This document shows, piece after piece, positions 55,578-63,971 of a stretch of DNA of 64,000 nt. A model generated the notes under the pieces. It did no database searches, had not been told where the DNA came from, and saw only the letters and a list, made by a program, of their open reading frames with translations. The DNA comes from AP-15 sp963812675 (lineage in GTDB: Bacteria > Pseudomonadota > Alphaproteobacteria > ATCC43930 > CGMCC-115725), in contig CAWEWR010000020.1 in the NCBI GenBank assembly GCA_963812675.1, forward strand, positions 93,833-157,832, written 5' to 3'. The translations under genes and the position numbers were made by a program. Positions within the stretch are counted from its first letter, which is position 1. The number at the start of each line of letters is the position of its first letter.

Positions 55578-55892
55578 TCAGCGCAGCGTCTCGATATAAC
55601 CGATCAGATCGTCAATTTCGGCGCGCGTGAGCGCGAGGTTCGGCATCGCTCCATGCGGGTGCGACAGGAACCCCCGCAATTGATCCGCAGACATGCCGCT
55701 GCGCGCAACCATCTGGAAGCTTGGCGGGCCCTGTGGGACGGGACCGGTGGGATTACCCCCAATAACGTGGCAATTGGCGCACCACTGCCGCGCGATCTGC
55801 GCTCCCTTGACGGCGTCGGCATGGGCGGATCGAATGGCGAGGCAGGCAAGCATCGACAAAGCGAGCAGCGAGCAAGAAGGTTTCTGAAACAT
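55578..55892 (-). CDS. Small periplasmic cytochrome c
   Basis: The 104-residue protein has a signal peptide (CSLLALSMLACLAIRSAHA) and heme site CANCH at residue ~38, with the ending MPNLALTRAEIDDLIGYIETL typical of class I cytochromes. It is close in layout to the cytochrome after the P1B ATPase (39187): both sit beside a P-type ATPase. It is the third gene of the CBS-BON operon. Ribosome site is weak. Confidence 0.85.
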   Translation of the reverse strand: MFQKPSCSLLALSMLACLAIRSAHADAVKGAQIARQWCANCHVIGGNPTGPVPQGPPSFQMVARSGMSADQLRGFLSHPHGAMPNLALTRAEIDDLIGYIETLR

Positions 55893-55910
55893 GTTGCCCG
55901 GCGCCGGCGT

Positions 55911-56228
55911 TCAGCTCGCGACGCGTGGTTCGAGCGAGGCGGCGAGCAGCTTTGCCGCGTCGCTCAGTTCCAAGCGTTGCTGTTCGTCGAGCGGGTCGCG
56001 CGCGGCCAACGATCTGGCGACCTCGGCAAGGATTTCCGCCAAAAGTCCATAATGCAGATGGACCACCGCCTCACGCCGATCCTCGCCCGGCCGCACGAGT
56101 TTGACGGCGACGCTGTCAACATCGGCATAGGCATCGAATTGCGAGTGCCGGCCAAAGCTGCCCATGTAAGCCTTGTCCGGGAAATCGACAGAGACTTCGG
56201 CCTTGTCGGCGATGGGATGCAACGACAT
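55911..56228 (-). CDS. Hypothetical protein next to CBS-BON
   Basis: The ATG at 56228 has GGGAG upstream. The 105-residue product has the strand-rich start MSLHPIADKAEVSVDFPDK, a central FGRHSQFDAYADVDSVAVKLVRPGEDRREAVVHLHYG and a helical end. No cysteines, signal or membrane span. It lies 11 bp after the CBS-BON stop. No known family recognised. Confidence 0.7.
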   Translation of the reverse strand: MSLHPIADKAEVSVDFPDKAYMGSFGRHSQFDAYADVDSVAVKLVRPGEDRREAVVHLHYGLLAEILAEVARSLAARDPLDEQQRLELSDAAKLLAASLEPRVAS

Positions 56229-56239
56229 CTCTCGGCTCC

Positions 56240-56932
56240 CTAGCTCAGCAAGTAGGCCGCGACCGGCCGCATGTGGTCCTCGACGCGCTTCACTCCGGGG
56301 ATGCTTTCGGCGGCAACAACGAGCGCCCGCTTCTCCTGTTCGGACAGATAAGAAGACCACAGATGGGCGACACCGTCCTTTATGGTGACATTGGCCGGTG
56401 AGACTTCGGCCCATTTCTGCGCTTTCAGCTCGGCCAGCAGTTTGTCGCGTATCGAGCGGTCATCGGCCTCGGTGCGACCCACCACCTCGGTGACCGTCAT
56501 CGCGAGCGCTCGCACGAGGTTTGCCCTACTGACGATGCCAACGAGCTTGCCGTCGCGTAAGACCGGCACCCTCTTGATCCGATTGGTCTCTAGCAGAATG
56601 GCGATATCGGCAACCGGGGTTTCCTCGGTGACCGACAGCACGTCGCGCGTCATGACGTCCTTCACCCTGCCGCTGTGCGACTTGATGTATTCACCGGCGA
56701 GTTTGTTGGTCGACGATACCATGTCGAGCCACCATGAGCGGCGGCGCTCGGTACCGGTTTCGGCGCGATGCAACAGGTCACCTTCGCTGACCATGCCGAT
56801 CACCCGGTTGTCTTTATCAGCGACTGGGACCGCGCTGATTCCGTGCGTTGCCATCAACTTGGCGGCTTCAGGCACGGTTGCGTTCTCACCAACGGTGATC
56901 ACCTCACTCGTCATAACGTCCATCGCCCGCAT
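56240..56932 (-). CDS. CBS-pair protein with C-terminal BON domain (second copy)
   Basis: The ATG at 56932 has AGGAG upstream, so the longer frame is not used. The 230-residue product has CBS domains MRAMDVMTSEVITV, ISAVPVADKDNRVIGMVSEGDLL and IKRVPVLRDGKLVGIVSRANLVRAL, then a BON domain (VTIKDGVAHLWSSYLSEQEKRALVVAAESIPGVKRVEDH). It is the paralogue of 49788 and heads the operon that includes a cytochrome and mgtA. A FixK-type box lies 60 bp upstream. Confidence 0.9.
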   Translation of the reverse strand: MRAMDVMTSEVITVGENATVPEAAKLMATHGISAVPVADKDNRVIGMVSEGDLLHRAETGTERRRSWWLDMVSSTNKLAGEYIKSHSGRVKDVMTRDVLSVTEETPVADIAILLETNRIKRVPVLRDGKLVGIVSRANLVRALAMTVTEVVGRTEADDRSIRDKLLAELKAQKWAEVSPANVTIKDGVAHLWSSYLSEQEKRALVVAAESIPGVKRVEDHMRPVAAYLLS

Positions 56933-56991
56933 CACAAGGTCTCCTCGGTACTTTCCATCGTTGGTAATAATCGAATCTGCGCCTCGCGCAT

Positions 56992-57005
56992 TGAGCCAGA
57001 TCAAT
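56992..57005 (-). promoter_or_regulatory. FNR/FixK-type box before the CBS-BON/mgtA operon
   Basis: TTGAGCCAGATCAA, 60 bp before the start codon at 56932; both half-sites match. Confidence 0.75.
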
Positions 57006-57037
57006 CGCCAATACTGATCTTCTTAGGGTTCGATAAT

Positions 57038-57453
57038 TCAAATTCGCTCCCAAAGACCCGTCTCCTCGTCGAGCCGATCGAGTTCGAGGCCGCTGAAATC
57101 ATACCGCGAGACAATCCCGACTACTTTGCCGTCATCGACGATCGGCACGTGGCGGTAGCGGCCGTCTTCCATTAGCCGCAATACTTCGATCGCAACCTTG
57201 CCCGGCGGCATCGCCTTCGGATCGTGCGTCATCACCTCAGCCAATTTGTATCGCCCGCGCTTTTGCCTTCTGCCAAGACTCGGTGGACGGCGTCGCGCCC
57301 GGTGAAAATGCCGACAAGGCGGCCGTCATCCGCGGTCACCAGTACGGCACCGACGCGGCGATCGCGCATCCACCGGCAGGCGTCGCTGACTGTCGCGTCC
57401 GGCGGCAGCGTGAGTGGATCCTGGTTTCTCACGATCTCCGAAATTTTCCTCAT
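57038..57453 (-). pseudogene. CBS-pair protein split by a frameshift
   Basis: The 5' part (ATG at 57453, MRKISEIVRNQDPLTL) has a full CBS domain with VGAVLVTADDGRLVGIFTGRDAV and ends ...SAGDT. The 3' part, in another frame, reads LAEVMTHDPKAMPPG, then a second CBS domain (RYRHVPIVDDGKVVGIVSRYDFSGLELDRL). The junction is CAAATTGG at about 57242-57250; one base is missing. Repair gives ~138 residues, the size of stand-alone CBS-pair proteins. Confidence 0.78.
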
Positions 57454-57718
57454 TGTCATACCGTCTTTTGCGTGTGGCTGCCGCTGGGCCAAGCGCGCCG
57501 TGCGGTATTGCTGGCAAATCGATCACTTCCTGCTCGATACTGCCGGCATGAATCTTCCAGTTGCAGATGCCCTCACGCCGTGCGAAGCGTTTTTTCGCCA
57601 CTTCGACCGCTCTTTCCGGGCTGGTCGCAGTGCGGATGACTATCGAGCGCTGGCAGCAGTGGAACAGCTTCCCGCCCCTGGGAATATCATACATGAAAGA
57701 CACGCGATAACTCGGCAT
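57326..57718 (-). CDS. Small hypothetical protein running into the CBS gene
   Basis: The ATG at 57718 has AGGAG upstream. Residues 1-~75 (MPSYRVSFMYDIPRGGKLFHCC, then RSIVIRTATSPERAVEVAKKRFARREGICNWKIHAGSIE) resemble a family of ~75-residue proteins. The frame then continues antiparallel to no homology, overlapping the CBS gene by 127 bp, until 57326. Loss of the normal stop is likely. A FixK-type box lies 59 bp upstream. Confidence 0.65.
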   Translation of the reverse strand: MPSYRVSFMYDIPRGGKLFHCCQRSIVIRTATSPERAVEVAKKRFARREGICNWKIHAGSIEQEVIDLPAIPHGALGPAAATRKRRYDNEENFGDREKPGSTHAAAGRDSQRRLPVDARSPRRCRTGDRG

Positions 57719-57776
57719 CTGTCCCGCTCCTGATTTTAGTAAACGAAACTTTATGATGCAACGAATACGGCCCTCG

Positions 57777-57790
57777 ATGATCTGGATCAA
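57777..57790 (-). promoter_or_regulatory. FNR/FixK-like box
   Basis: ATGATCTGGATCAA, one mismatch in the outer base, 59 bp before 57718. The remaining stretch up to 57986 has no gene. Confidence 0.6.
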
Positions 57791-57986
57791 TTTTCTGCGT
57801 TTCCGAGCCGGCCTGCTCGGTGGGTGAGCAGGGGCTACTGCTAAGCCTCATTCATCGCGGTGCCCTTCTGCAGCTGGTGTTAGAAGTGGTCTCTATGCGT
57901 CAGTCAGGCTGCCTGCCGCATCGATGCACATCAATGGCGGCGTACGGCACCGAGTTACGCTGACATCGTTCGTGGGCGGGTTCGTA

Positions 57987-59115
57987 TCACGTCGCGGCGG
58001 TGGTGACATTGCGGAAGCGCAGGAGAGCAAGACCCAAAAATAATCCCCCGATCAGCGCGACGATTACGAATTGCCGCCAGACCACCGCGAAACCGGCGCC
58101 GCGATAGAGGATCGCCTGCGACAACGATACGAAGTGCACTGTCGGCGACGCTTGGAGGATTGTCGCGAGCCAAGGCGGCATGCTCTCGAGCGGCGTATTG
58201 CTGCCGGACAGCATCGCCAATGGCAGATAGACCAACAGATAGAGAAGCCCGAGCTGCGGCATCGACCGCGCGACGGTGCCGAGGAAGAGGCCAATCGCAG
58301 TGGCGAAGAACAGATAGACTGCGGCGCCGAAAAGGAACAATGGGATCGATCCGGCGATCGGGATACCGAGAAGCCCGCGCACGACCAAATAAAGCGACAG
58401 GCCGACCGCGACGATGATGACCACGACCGTTCGCCCAAATCTTGGACATCGCGATCTCGAAAGGCGAGAGCGGCATCACCAGGAGATGGTCCATCGTGCC
58501 GTGCTCGCGTTCACGGACGACCGCGGCGCCGGCGAGGATGATCGCCAGCATCGTAATGCTGTTGATGATGCCCATGACACTCGTAAACCAGGCGCTCTCG
58601 ACATTCGGGTTGAAGGCGATGCGGACGACCAAATTGACCGGCACCAATGGGGCGCTCTCCGACCGCGACAGGTAATTGGCGACCTCGGTCGTGATGATCT
58701 GCTGTGCGTAACCGGCTCCGAGGCCGGCCTGCACCATCGCCGTGGCGTCGACGTTGAGCTGCACCGCGGGCCGGCGTCCGGCGAGGACATCGCGGGCGAA
58801 ATTGGGTGGGATGTCGACGACGAACGTATATTGTCCGGCATTCATCAGCGGTACGATGTCCGGTTCGGCGACCGGTTGCGGCGTCTGGAAATAGGGCGGC
58901 AGGAAGGCATGCGCGATCCGCCGCGACAGTTCCGAGTGGTCTTCGTCGACGATCGCGATCGACGCGTTGTTCACTTCCTGCGAATGGCTCTGCGCTTGCG
59001 CGATAATGGCCAGCGAGAACGCATAAACGACCAGCCCCAACAGCACGAAATCGCGCATAAAGCTGCGCAGTTCCTTGGTACCGAGCCAATAGATGTTAAC
59101 GAGGGCGTGCCGCAC
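57987..59115 (-). pseudogene. ABC-2 permease (YhhJ-like), broken by one frameshift
   Basis: The 5' part (ATG at 59115) has the N-terminal span DFVLLGLVVYAFSLAIIAQAQS, a periplasmic domain (YTFVVDIPPNFARDVLAGRRPAVQLNVDATAM) and the next span, up to PLSPFEIAMSKIWANG. The last ~145 residues (VVIIVAVGLSLYLVVRGLLG through GLFLGLALLRFRNVTTAAT) are in another frame, the shift being at 58424-58436. Restored length ~376 fits YhhJ. It lies 10 bp after the rbbA-like gene. If the shift is real, the exporter is probably not functional. Confidence 0.82.
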
Positions 59116-59125
59116 GCGGATCGGC

Positions 59126-61879
59126 CTAGCGTTCCTGCTTCCGCAGCAGCAGAAGGCTCAAGAGGGTCAGTACCGGGATGAAGACCGTGAGCGCGGCGAG
59201 TTGGTTCGCGAGATCGGAGAAGCCGAGGCCTTTTGTGAAGGTGCCGACGCTCACCGGCAGGAAATAGGTCATCGGAAACAGGCGGCCCATAATCCGCGCG
59301 ATGCCGGAGAGCGAGGACACCGGAACCAGCATGCCAGCAAACATTGTGGCCGGCAGCACCGTTAGGATCGCGGTGCCGAAAAGCGCCGCGATCTGCGTGC
59401 GCGCAAAAGCCGAAACCAGCATTCCATAGGCGGTCGTCGTGAAGACATAGATCAGCGCCGCGGCGAGCAGCGTCGGAAAGCTGCCCTTAAGTGGTACTCC
59501 GAAGACGAGGAGCGCCATTGCCACCATCAGCGCAAAATTGATCATCGCCAATCCGACATAGGGCACCTGCTTTCCGAGCAGAAATTCGAGGCGGCTGACC
59601 GGAGTAACGTACAGATTGGTGATCGAACCGAGCTCCTTTTCGCGCACAATGGCGAGCGCCATCAGGATTGCAGGAAACAGCGCCAGCTGCAGCGCCAACT
59701 GTGCCGGCACCATGGCATAAATGCTTTCGAAATCCTGATTGTATTTGAACCTGACCTCTATGTTCGCGGGCGGAAGCGGCGCCGGTTTTGTTGTTCTTAT
59801 GATCGGGTCGGACAGATAGAGTTCATGGATTGCCTCGAGATAGCCCCGCATCGTCTGCGCCGTGAACGGTCTTGCGCCGTCGATCCAGGCAGCCGCCCAA
59901 ACCGGTCGCCCGCGCGCGATGTCGCGGCCAAAGCCAGGCGGGATCTCGATACCGGCCGCGATGGCGCCGCTTGCGAGCCGGTGCTCAAGGTCAGCGTAAT
60001 CAGTAAGCGGGTGTTTTTCGACAAAGTAGGATGAGCCCCGCAGCTCTTCGAGATAGGCCCGGCTTTCGTGGCTCCGGTCGTGGTCGAGGACGGCAAAGGT
60101 GAGGGAGTTGACATCGGTCGATATGCCGAATCCGAAGACCAGCATCAGGAATGTCGTGCCGAACACCGCGAAGCCGAGCCGGATCGGGTCGCGGACCAGT
60201 TCCAGTGTTTCACGGATCGCACAGGCAAAAAGCCGCCGCAAGCTGGAGGATACCCCGCTGCTCGGTTGGCGCCGTACGCCTGTGGGGCTCGCGGCCTGCT
60301 GGTCTGCCGGAACAGGATCGGCCGCGACGACAGGACCGCGCACCGCCGCCGCCTCTTCGAGATAGCTGACGAATGCGTCTTCAAGAGTGGCGGCTCCGCG
60401 CGCAGCTATGAGGCCCGACGGCGTATCAGTTGCCAGTACGCGGCCCGAATCCATCAGCGAAATGCGGTCGCAGCGCTCGGCCTCATTCATGAAATGGGTC
60501 GAGACGAAGATCGTCACACCCTCATTGCGCGACAGCTCGATCAGCAATTCCCAGAACCGGTCGCGCGCCAGCGGGTCGACGCCCGAGGTAGGCTCGTCGA
60601 GGATCAACATCTCGGGCTCGTGGACGATCGCTACCGCGAGCGACAGTCGCTGGCGGATACCGAGCGGCAGGTCTTGGGCGCGCTGGTCGACATACTCGGT
60701 GAGGCCAAAGCGGCTGACCAGCTCGGCGATGCGTGTTTTGGCCTTGCGCACCGGCAGATGGAACAAGCGCGCGTGCAAAGAAAGGTTCTGGCGGACGGTC
60801 AGCTCGGTGTAGAGCGAGAAGGACTGCGACATATAGCCGACGCGTCTGCGCGCGTTGAGGTCTGCCGTGTCGAAGGGTCGTCCGAACAGCCGCGCGTCGC
60901 CTTCGCTGGCCGGCAAGAGCCCAGTGAGCATCTTCATGGTGGTCGTCTTGCCGCTGCCATTGGAGCCGACGAAGCCGAAGATCTCGCCTCGCTCGATCGT
61001 AAAGCTGACATGGTCGACCGCGGTGAAGGCGCCGAACTGGCGCGTGAGGCCGCGCGCCGAGACGACAGGCTCGCTATCGACAATGCAGCGCGGCGGAATG
61101 TGGAGAGCGTGATGAGCCGCGCGCTGCTGCTCCGGAAGGAGCGCAATGAACGCATCCTCCAGGCTCCGCGCCGCCGTCGCGGCTTGGAGCTCAGCCGGAG
61201 TGCCGGCGGCGAGGACCGATCCGGCATTCATTGCAACCAGCCAGTCGAACCGCGCGGCCTCCTCCATGTACGCGGTTGCGACCACGACCGTGATTGTGCG
61301 GCGTCGCGCGCGGATTCGGCCGATCAGATCCCAAAATTGCCGCCGTGATAGCGGGTCGACGCCGGTCGTCGGCTCGTCGAGGACGAGCAAGTCGGGATCG
61401 TGGATCAGCGCGCAGCAGAGCCCCAGCTTTTGTTTCATACCGCCCGACAATTTTTTGGCCGCGCGATTGCCGAAAGGCGCGAGCCCGGTACTGACAAGAA
61501 GCTCAGCAATACGCCGTTCCCGTTCGGCAGCCGATTGTCCGAATAAACGGCTAAAGAACTCGATGTTTTCGCGGATACTGAGATCGGGATAGAGGTTCTT
61601 GCCCAAGCCTTGCGGCATATAGGCGATGCGCGGGCAGACCGCCGCGCGATGGGCCGATTGCGTCATATCCCCGCCGAGGACGTCGACCTTTCCGGATTGG
61701 ATCTGCCGGACGCCGGCAATGATCGCGAGCAATGACGATTTGCCGACGCCGTCGGGACCGATCAGCCCGACCATGCAGCCAGCCGGGAGCGTGAGCGTGA
61801 CCGAGTCGAGCGCAGTTAGCTTGCCGTACCGATGCGTGATACCGTCGAGTTGCGCGGCCGCCTCGCCGCCCGCGATCAT
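59126..61879 (-). CDS. rbbA: RbbA-like fusion: two ABC ATPases and an ABC-2 permease
   Basis: The 917-residue length and order match E. coli RbbA. NBD1 has Walker A GPDGVGKSSLLAI and LSGGMKQKLGLCCALIHDPDLLVLDEPTTGVD. NBD2 has GSNGSGKTTTMKML and LPLGIRQRLSLAVAIVHEPEMLILDEPTSGVD. The C-terminal ~370 residues are an ABC-2 permease (ALFPAILMALAIVREKELGSITNLYVTPVSRLEFLLGKQ). It is coupled to hlyD (4-bp overlap) and the ABC-2 gene (10 bp), as in yhiI-rbbA-yhhJ. The ribosome-ATPase claim for E. coli RbbA is known; here export is more likely. Confidence 0.9.
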   Translation of the reverse strand: MIAGGEAAAQLDGITHRYGKLTALDSVTLTLPAGCMVGLIGPDGVGKSSLLAIIAGVRQIQSGKVDVLGGDMTQSAHRAAVCPRIAYMPQGLGKNLYPDLSIRENIEFFSRLFGQSAAERERRIAELLVSTGLAPFGNRAAKKLSGGMKQKLGLCCALIHDPDLLVLDEPTTGVDPLSRRQFWDLIGRIRARRRTITVVVATAYMEEAARFDWLVAMNAGSVLAAGTPAELQAATAARSLEDAFIALLPEQQRAAHHALHIPPRCIVDSEPVVSARGLTRQFGAFTAVDHVSFTIERGEIFGFVGSNGSGKTTTMKMLTGLLPASEGDARLFGRPFDTADLNARRRVGYMSQSFSLYTELTVRQNLSLHARLFHLPVRKAKTRIAELVSRFGLTEYVDQRAQDLPLGIRQRLSLAVAIVHEPEMLILDEPTSGVDPLARDRFWELLIELSRNEGVTIFVSTHFMNEAERCDRISLMDSGRVLATDTPSGLIAARGAATLEDAFVSYLEEAAAVRGPVVAADPVPADQQAASPTGVRRQPSSGVSSSLRRLFACAIRETLELVRDPIRLGFAVFGTTFLMLVFGFGISTDVNSLTFAVLDHDRSHESRAYLEELRGSSYFVEKHPLTDYADLEHRLASGAIAAGIEIPPGFGRDIARGRPVWAAAWIDGARPFTAQTMRGYLEAIHELYLSDPIIRTTKPAPLPPANIEVRFKYNQDFESIYAMVPAQLALQLALFPAILMALAIVREKELGSITNLYVTPVSRLEFLLGKQVPYVGLAMINFALMVAMALLVFGVPLKGSFPTLLAAALIYVFTTTAYGMLVSAFARTQIAALFGTAILTVLPATMFAGMLVPVSSLSGIARIMGRLFPMTYFLPVSVGTFTKGLGFSDLANQLAALTVFIPVLTLLSLLLLRKQER

Positions 61880-62979
61880 AGCGGCGGGCTCGCTTGCAGG
61901 CTGTGGGGCCAGACGGCCGAGGGTTCGGTGCGCACGTAGGCTACCCCCGGCAGCCCGCTCCGGACGATCCCCTCGCGCCCTTTGAGCCGCTCGGGATCGA
62001 TACGCACCCTGATGCGAAACATCAACTTGTCACGCTCCGCCTTGGTCTCGACGGTCTTTGGCGTGAACTGGGCCTGGCTGGCAATGAATACGACCTTGGC
62101 CGGGATGACGTGGTCGGGGTAGGCGTCGAGCACGATCCGGGCCTCGGACCCGATTCTTACCCGGCCTGCTTCCGCTGTCGGCATGTAGATGTCCATGTAG
62201 ACATCGGAGGCATCGAGCATCGTAAAGACCTTGCCTCCGGCTGGCAGCACCTCGCCGACATTGGCGACCCGATATTCGATCGGCCCATTGCGCGAAGCGA
62301 CAAGAGTATTGTCGAGGATATTGACCCGATAGAGCTCGACATCGTGCGTCGCCGCGTCGAGCGCGTGCTGCGCTTCCGCAATTCTTTGGGTTGCGGCATT
62401 TTCCGCGGCGACAGCGCCATTCATCTGCTGCCGTCGCTGGTCGAGAGTTTCAATTGTGGCAAAGCCTTTGGGAACGAGAGCGCTGGTACGGTCGAGCTCC
62501 TGGCGCGCGAGTGTAACTTGCGTCTGCTGTACCGCGAGATTCGCCCGCGCCTCTTCGAGCGCCCGTTCCGCTTGGCTCACCAACGCCTGCGATTTCTTCA
62601 GCGATGCCTCGAGGTCGCGGGTATCCATCACCGCGACCACCTGGCCCGCCCTCACGATGTCGCCTTCGTCGACGAAGAGCTTCGCGATGCGGCCGGTGAA
62701 CTTTGTGTCGATGTCAATCGCGTCGGCTTCGAGCCGACCATTGCCATACGCGATGCCGGGCGGCAGCTGCATTTGATGGTGCCGCCACCATGACCAACCG
62801 ATGCCCACCGCGCCGCTGATGAGCAATACCAAAGCCAAGACCGCGACACGCGGTCTCGCGCGCCGCTGTGGCTGCGGCGCGTGCTCAATAACGGCCGGCA
62901 AACCGCCACGCGGCTCGCGGGGCGGCAGCCTCAGTTCGGAGGCAGGATCGACGCTTTGCGTGTTCTGCTGCTCGGACAT
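61876..62979 (-). CDS. HlyD-family membrane fusion protein (YhiI-like)
   Basis: The 367-residue protein has one N-terminal membrane span (VAVLALVLLISGAVGIGWSW, about residues 43-62), a lipoyl half (GRIAKLFVDEGDIVRAGQVVAVMDTRDLEASL), a long coiled-coil hairpin, the second lipoyl half (NTLVASRNGPIEYRVANVGEVLPAGGKV) and a beta-barrel. It links the ABC exporter to an outer-membrane channel, which is not encoded here. First of the three exporter genes. Confidence 0.9.
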   Translation of the reverse strand: MSEQQNTQSVDPASELRLPPREPRGGLPAVIEHAPQPQRRARPRVAVLALVLLISGAVGIGWSWWRHHQMQLPPGIAYGNGRLEADAIDIDTKFTGRIAKLFVDEGDIVRAGQVVAVMDTRDLEASLKKSQALVSQAERALEEARANLAVQQTQVTLARQELDRTSALVPKGFATIETLDQRRQQMNGAVAAENAATQRIAEAQHALDAATHDVELYRVNILDNTLVASRNGPIEYRVANVGEVLPAGGKVFTMLDASDVYMDIYMPTAEAGRVRIGSEARIVLDAYPDHVIPAKVVFIASQAQFTPKTVETKAERDKLMFRIRVRIDPERLKGREGIVRSGLPGVAYVRTEPSAVWPHSLQASPPL

Positions 62980-63016
62980 CGAAATGCCGTCGAGTGCGCA
63001 GCGCTGCCGGGTCTCT

Positions 63017-63469
63017 TCAAGACCGTAGTTTGACGAGATCGGTGTGGCCGAAGCCCTTGCGATAGTCGAGAACTGAGATGACCTCGGGGGTTACCCGAAA
63101 CAGCACGATATCTTCCAGCTCAGCCGGTGCGTAGCCTGCGATTTGAGGAAATTTCTCGAACATCAGCTGGCTGGCTTGACCCACCTCTTGGTCGGTGACC
63201 CGCTCCGCCCGGCCTCCGATCGACAGACCACGAATGTCGTTCCAGCTTGTGTAAGGTAGATTGACCGTCAGTGAGATCTTGGTGTCACAGGCGAGGTTTT
63301 TAGCCTTCTGAGAGTTCGCCGCGCAACCGAAGTAGATTTTGACGCCATCGTTGACATAACTGACCGTCGTAGCTTGCGGATAGCCGTCTTTGCGCACGGT
63401 CGCGATCGTCATGTCGTTCGCTTCATCGAGGATCGAGAGGATTTCCTGTTTCAGCCTCGGGTCCATTGC
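63017..63469 (-). CDS. Pyridoxamine-phosphate-oxidase-fold flavin-binding protein
   Basis: The ATG at 63469 has GGGAGG upstream. The 150-residue product has the split-barrel fold: MTIATVRKDGYPQATTVSYVNDGVKIYFGCAANSQKAKNL, then ISLTVNLPYTSW and IRGLSIGGRAERVTD. Family members bind FMN, F420 or heme and have diverse reductase roles. It precedes hlyD by 37 bp, so likely the same operon. Substrate unknown. Confidence 0.85.
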   Translation of the reverse strand, partial: AMDPRLKQEILSILDEANDMTIATVRKDGYPQATTVSYVNDGVKIYFGCAANSQKAKNLACDTKISLTVNLPYTSWNDIRGLSIGGRAERVTDQEVGQASQLMFEKFPQIAGYAPAELEDIVLFRVTPEVISVLDYRKGFGHTDLVKLRS

Positions 63470-63494
63470 AAAAACCTCCCTTAAGAACCGGGGC

Positions 63495-63854
63495 CTAGGC
63501 GAGCTTCCAGGTCCCATCCGGCTGCAGACAGCTGGTGATATGGTAGTGCTCGGTATAAACCGGCGCCCCCGACCGTACCGTGTAGTCGATGTCCTCGCAC
63601 GGCTGGCCTTTGCGGACCAGTTTCTTGACGAGCCTGATCGATCCCGAATTTGGCGAAACGGGATTGGTCCATGACGCGGCGGTCCCCACCGGCTTGCCGT
63701 GGATCTGATTGGTCACGGCATTGTGGATCATTTCCATATCTTGCTGCGTCAAGGTAATGTGGCTCTCCCAGGTGGGGAGCAGTTGCGCCTGGGCGGCTCC
63801 TGCCAGCATCAATCCAGCGATCGTTGGAATCAGCCCTTTGCGATACAGCGACAT
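63495..63854 (-). CDS. Exported surface-antigen-like protein
   Basis: The ATG at 63854 follows AAAGAGGG. The 119-residue product has a signal peptide (KGLIPTIAGLMLAGAAQAQ) and a short domain with ASWTNPVSPNSGSIRLVKKL, a Cys in GQPCEDIDYTV and a second Cys near SCLQPDGTWKLA, the pattern of RT0821/17-kDa surface antigen-like proteins. It is the first gene after a perfect FixK-type box and may lead the exporter operon. Function unknown. Confidence 0.8.
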   Translation of the reverse strand: MSLYRKGLIPTIAGLMLAGAAQAQLLPTWESHITLTQQDMEMIHNAVTNQIHGKPVGTAASWTNPVSPNSGSIRLVKKLVRKGQPCEDIDYTVRSGAPVYTEHYHITSCLQPDGTWKLA

Positions 63855-63919
63855 CCCTCTTTCTCTCCAGAATGGGATCAATGGAAGCGCCAGGAAATCC
63901 CAAAGTCGTCCGTCGAACC

Positions 63920-63933
63920 TTGATTTAGATCAA
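63920..63933. promoter_or_regulatory. Perfect FNR/FixK box in a divergent promoter
   Basis: TTGATTTAGATCAA, 66 bp before the surface-antigen-like gene and 39 bp before an ATG on the other strand at 63972. Confidence 0.82.
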
Positions 63934-63971
63934 GCAGTGCGCATTCGATCGCCTGGTTCACTGGAGTTCAA

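Noticed and set aside
60068..61348. 426-codon open frame on the plus strand
   Set aside because: It lies opposite the rbbA-like gene, whose Walker and signature motifs are clear. The plus-strand protein is Arg/Asp-rich with no family motif, as expected from GC-rich antisense.
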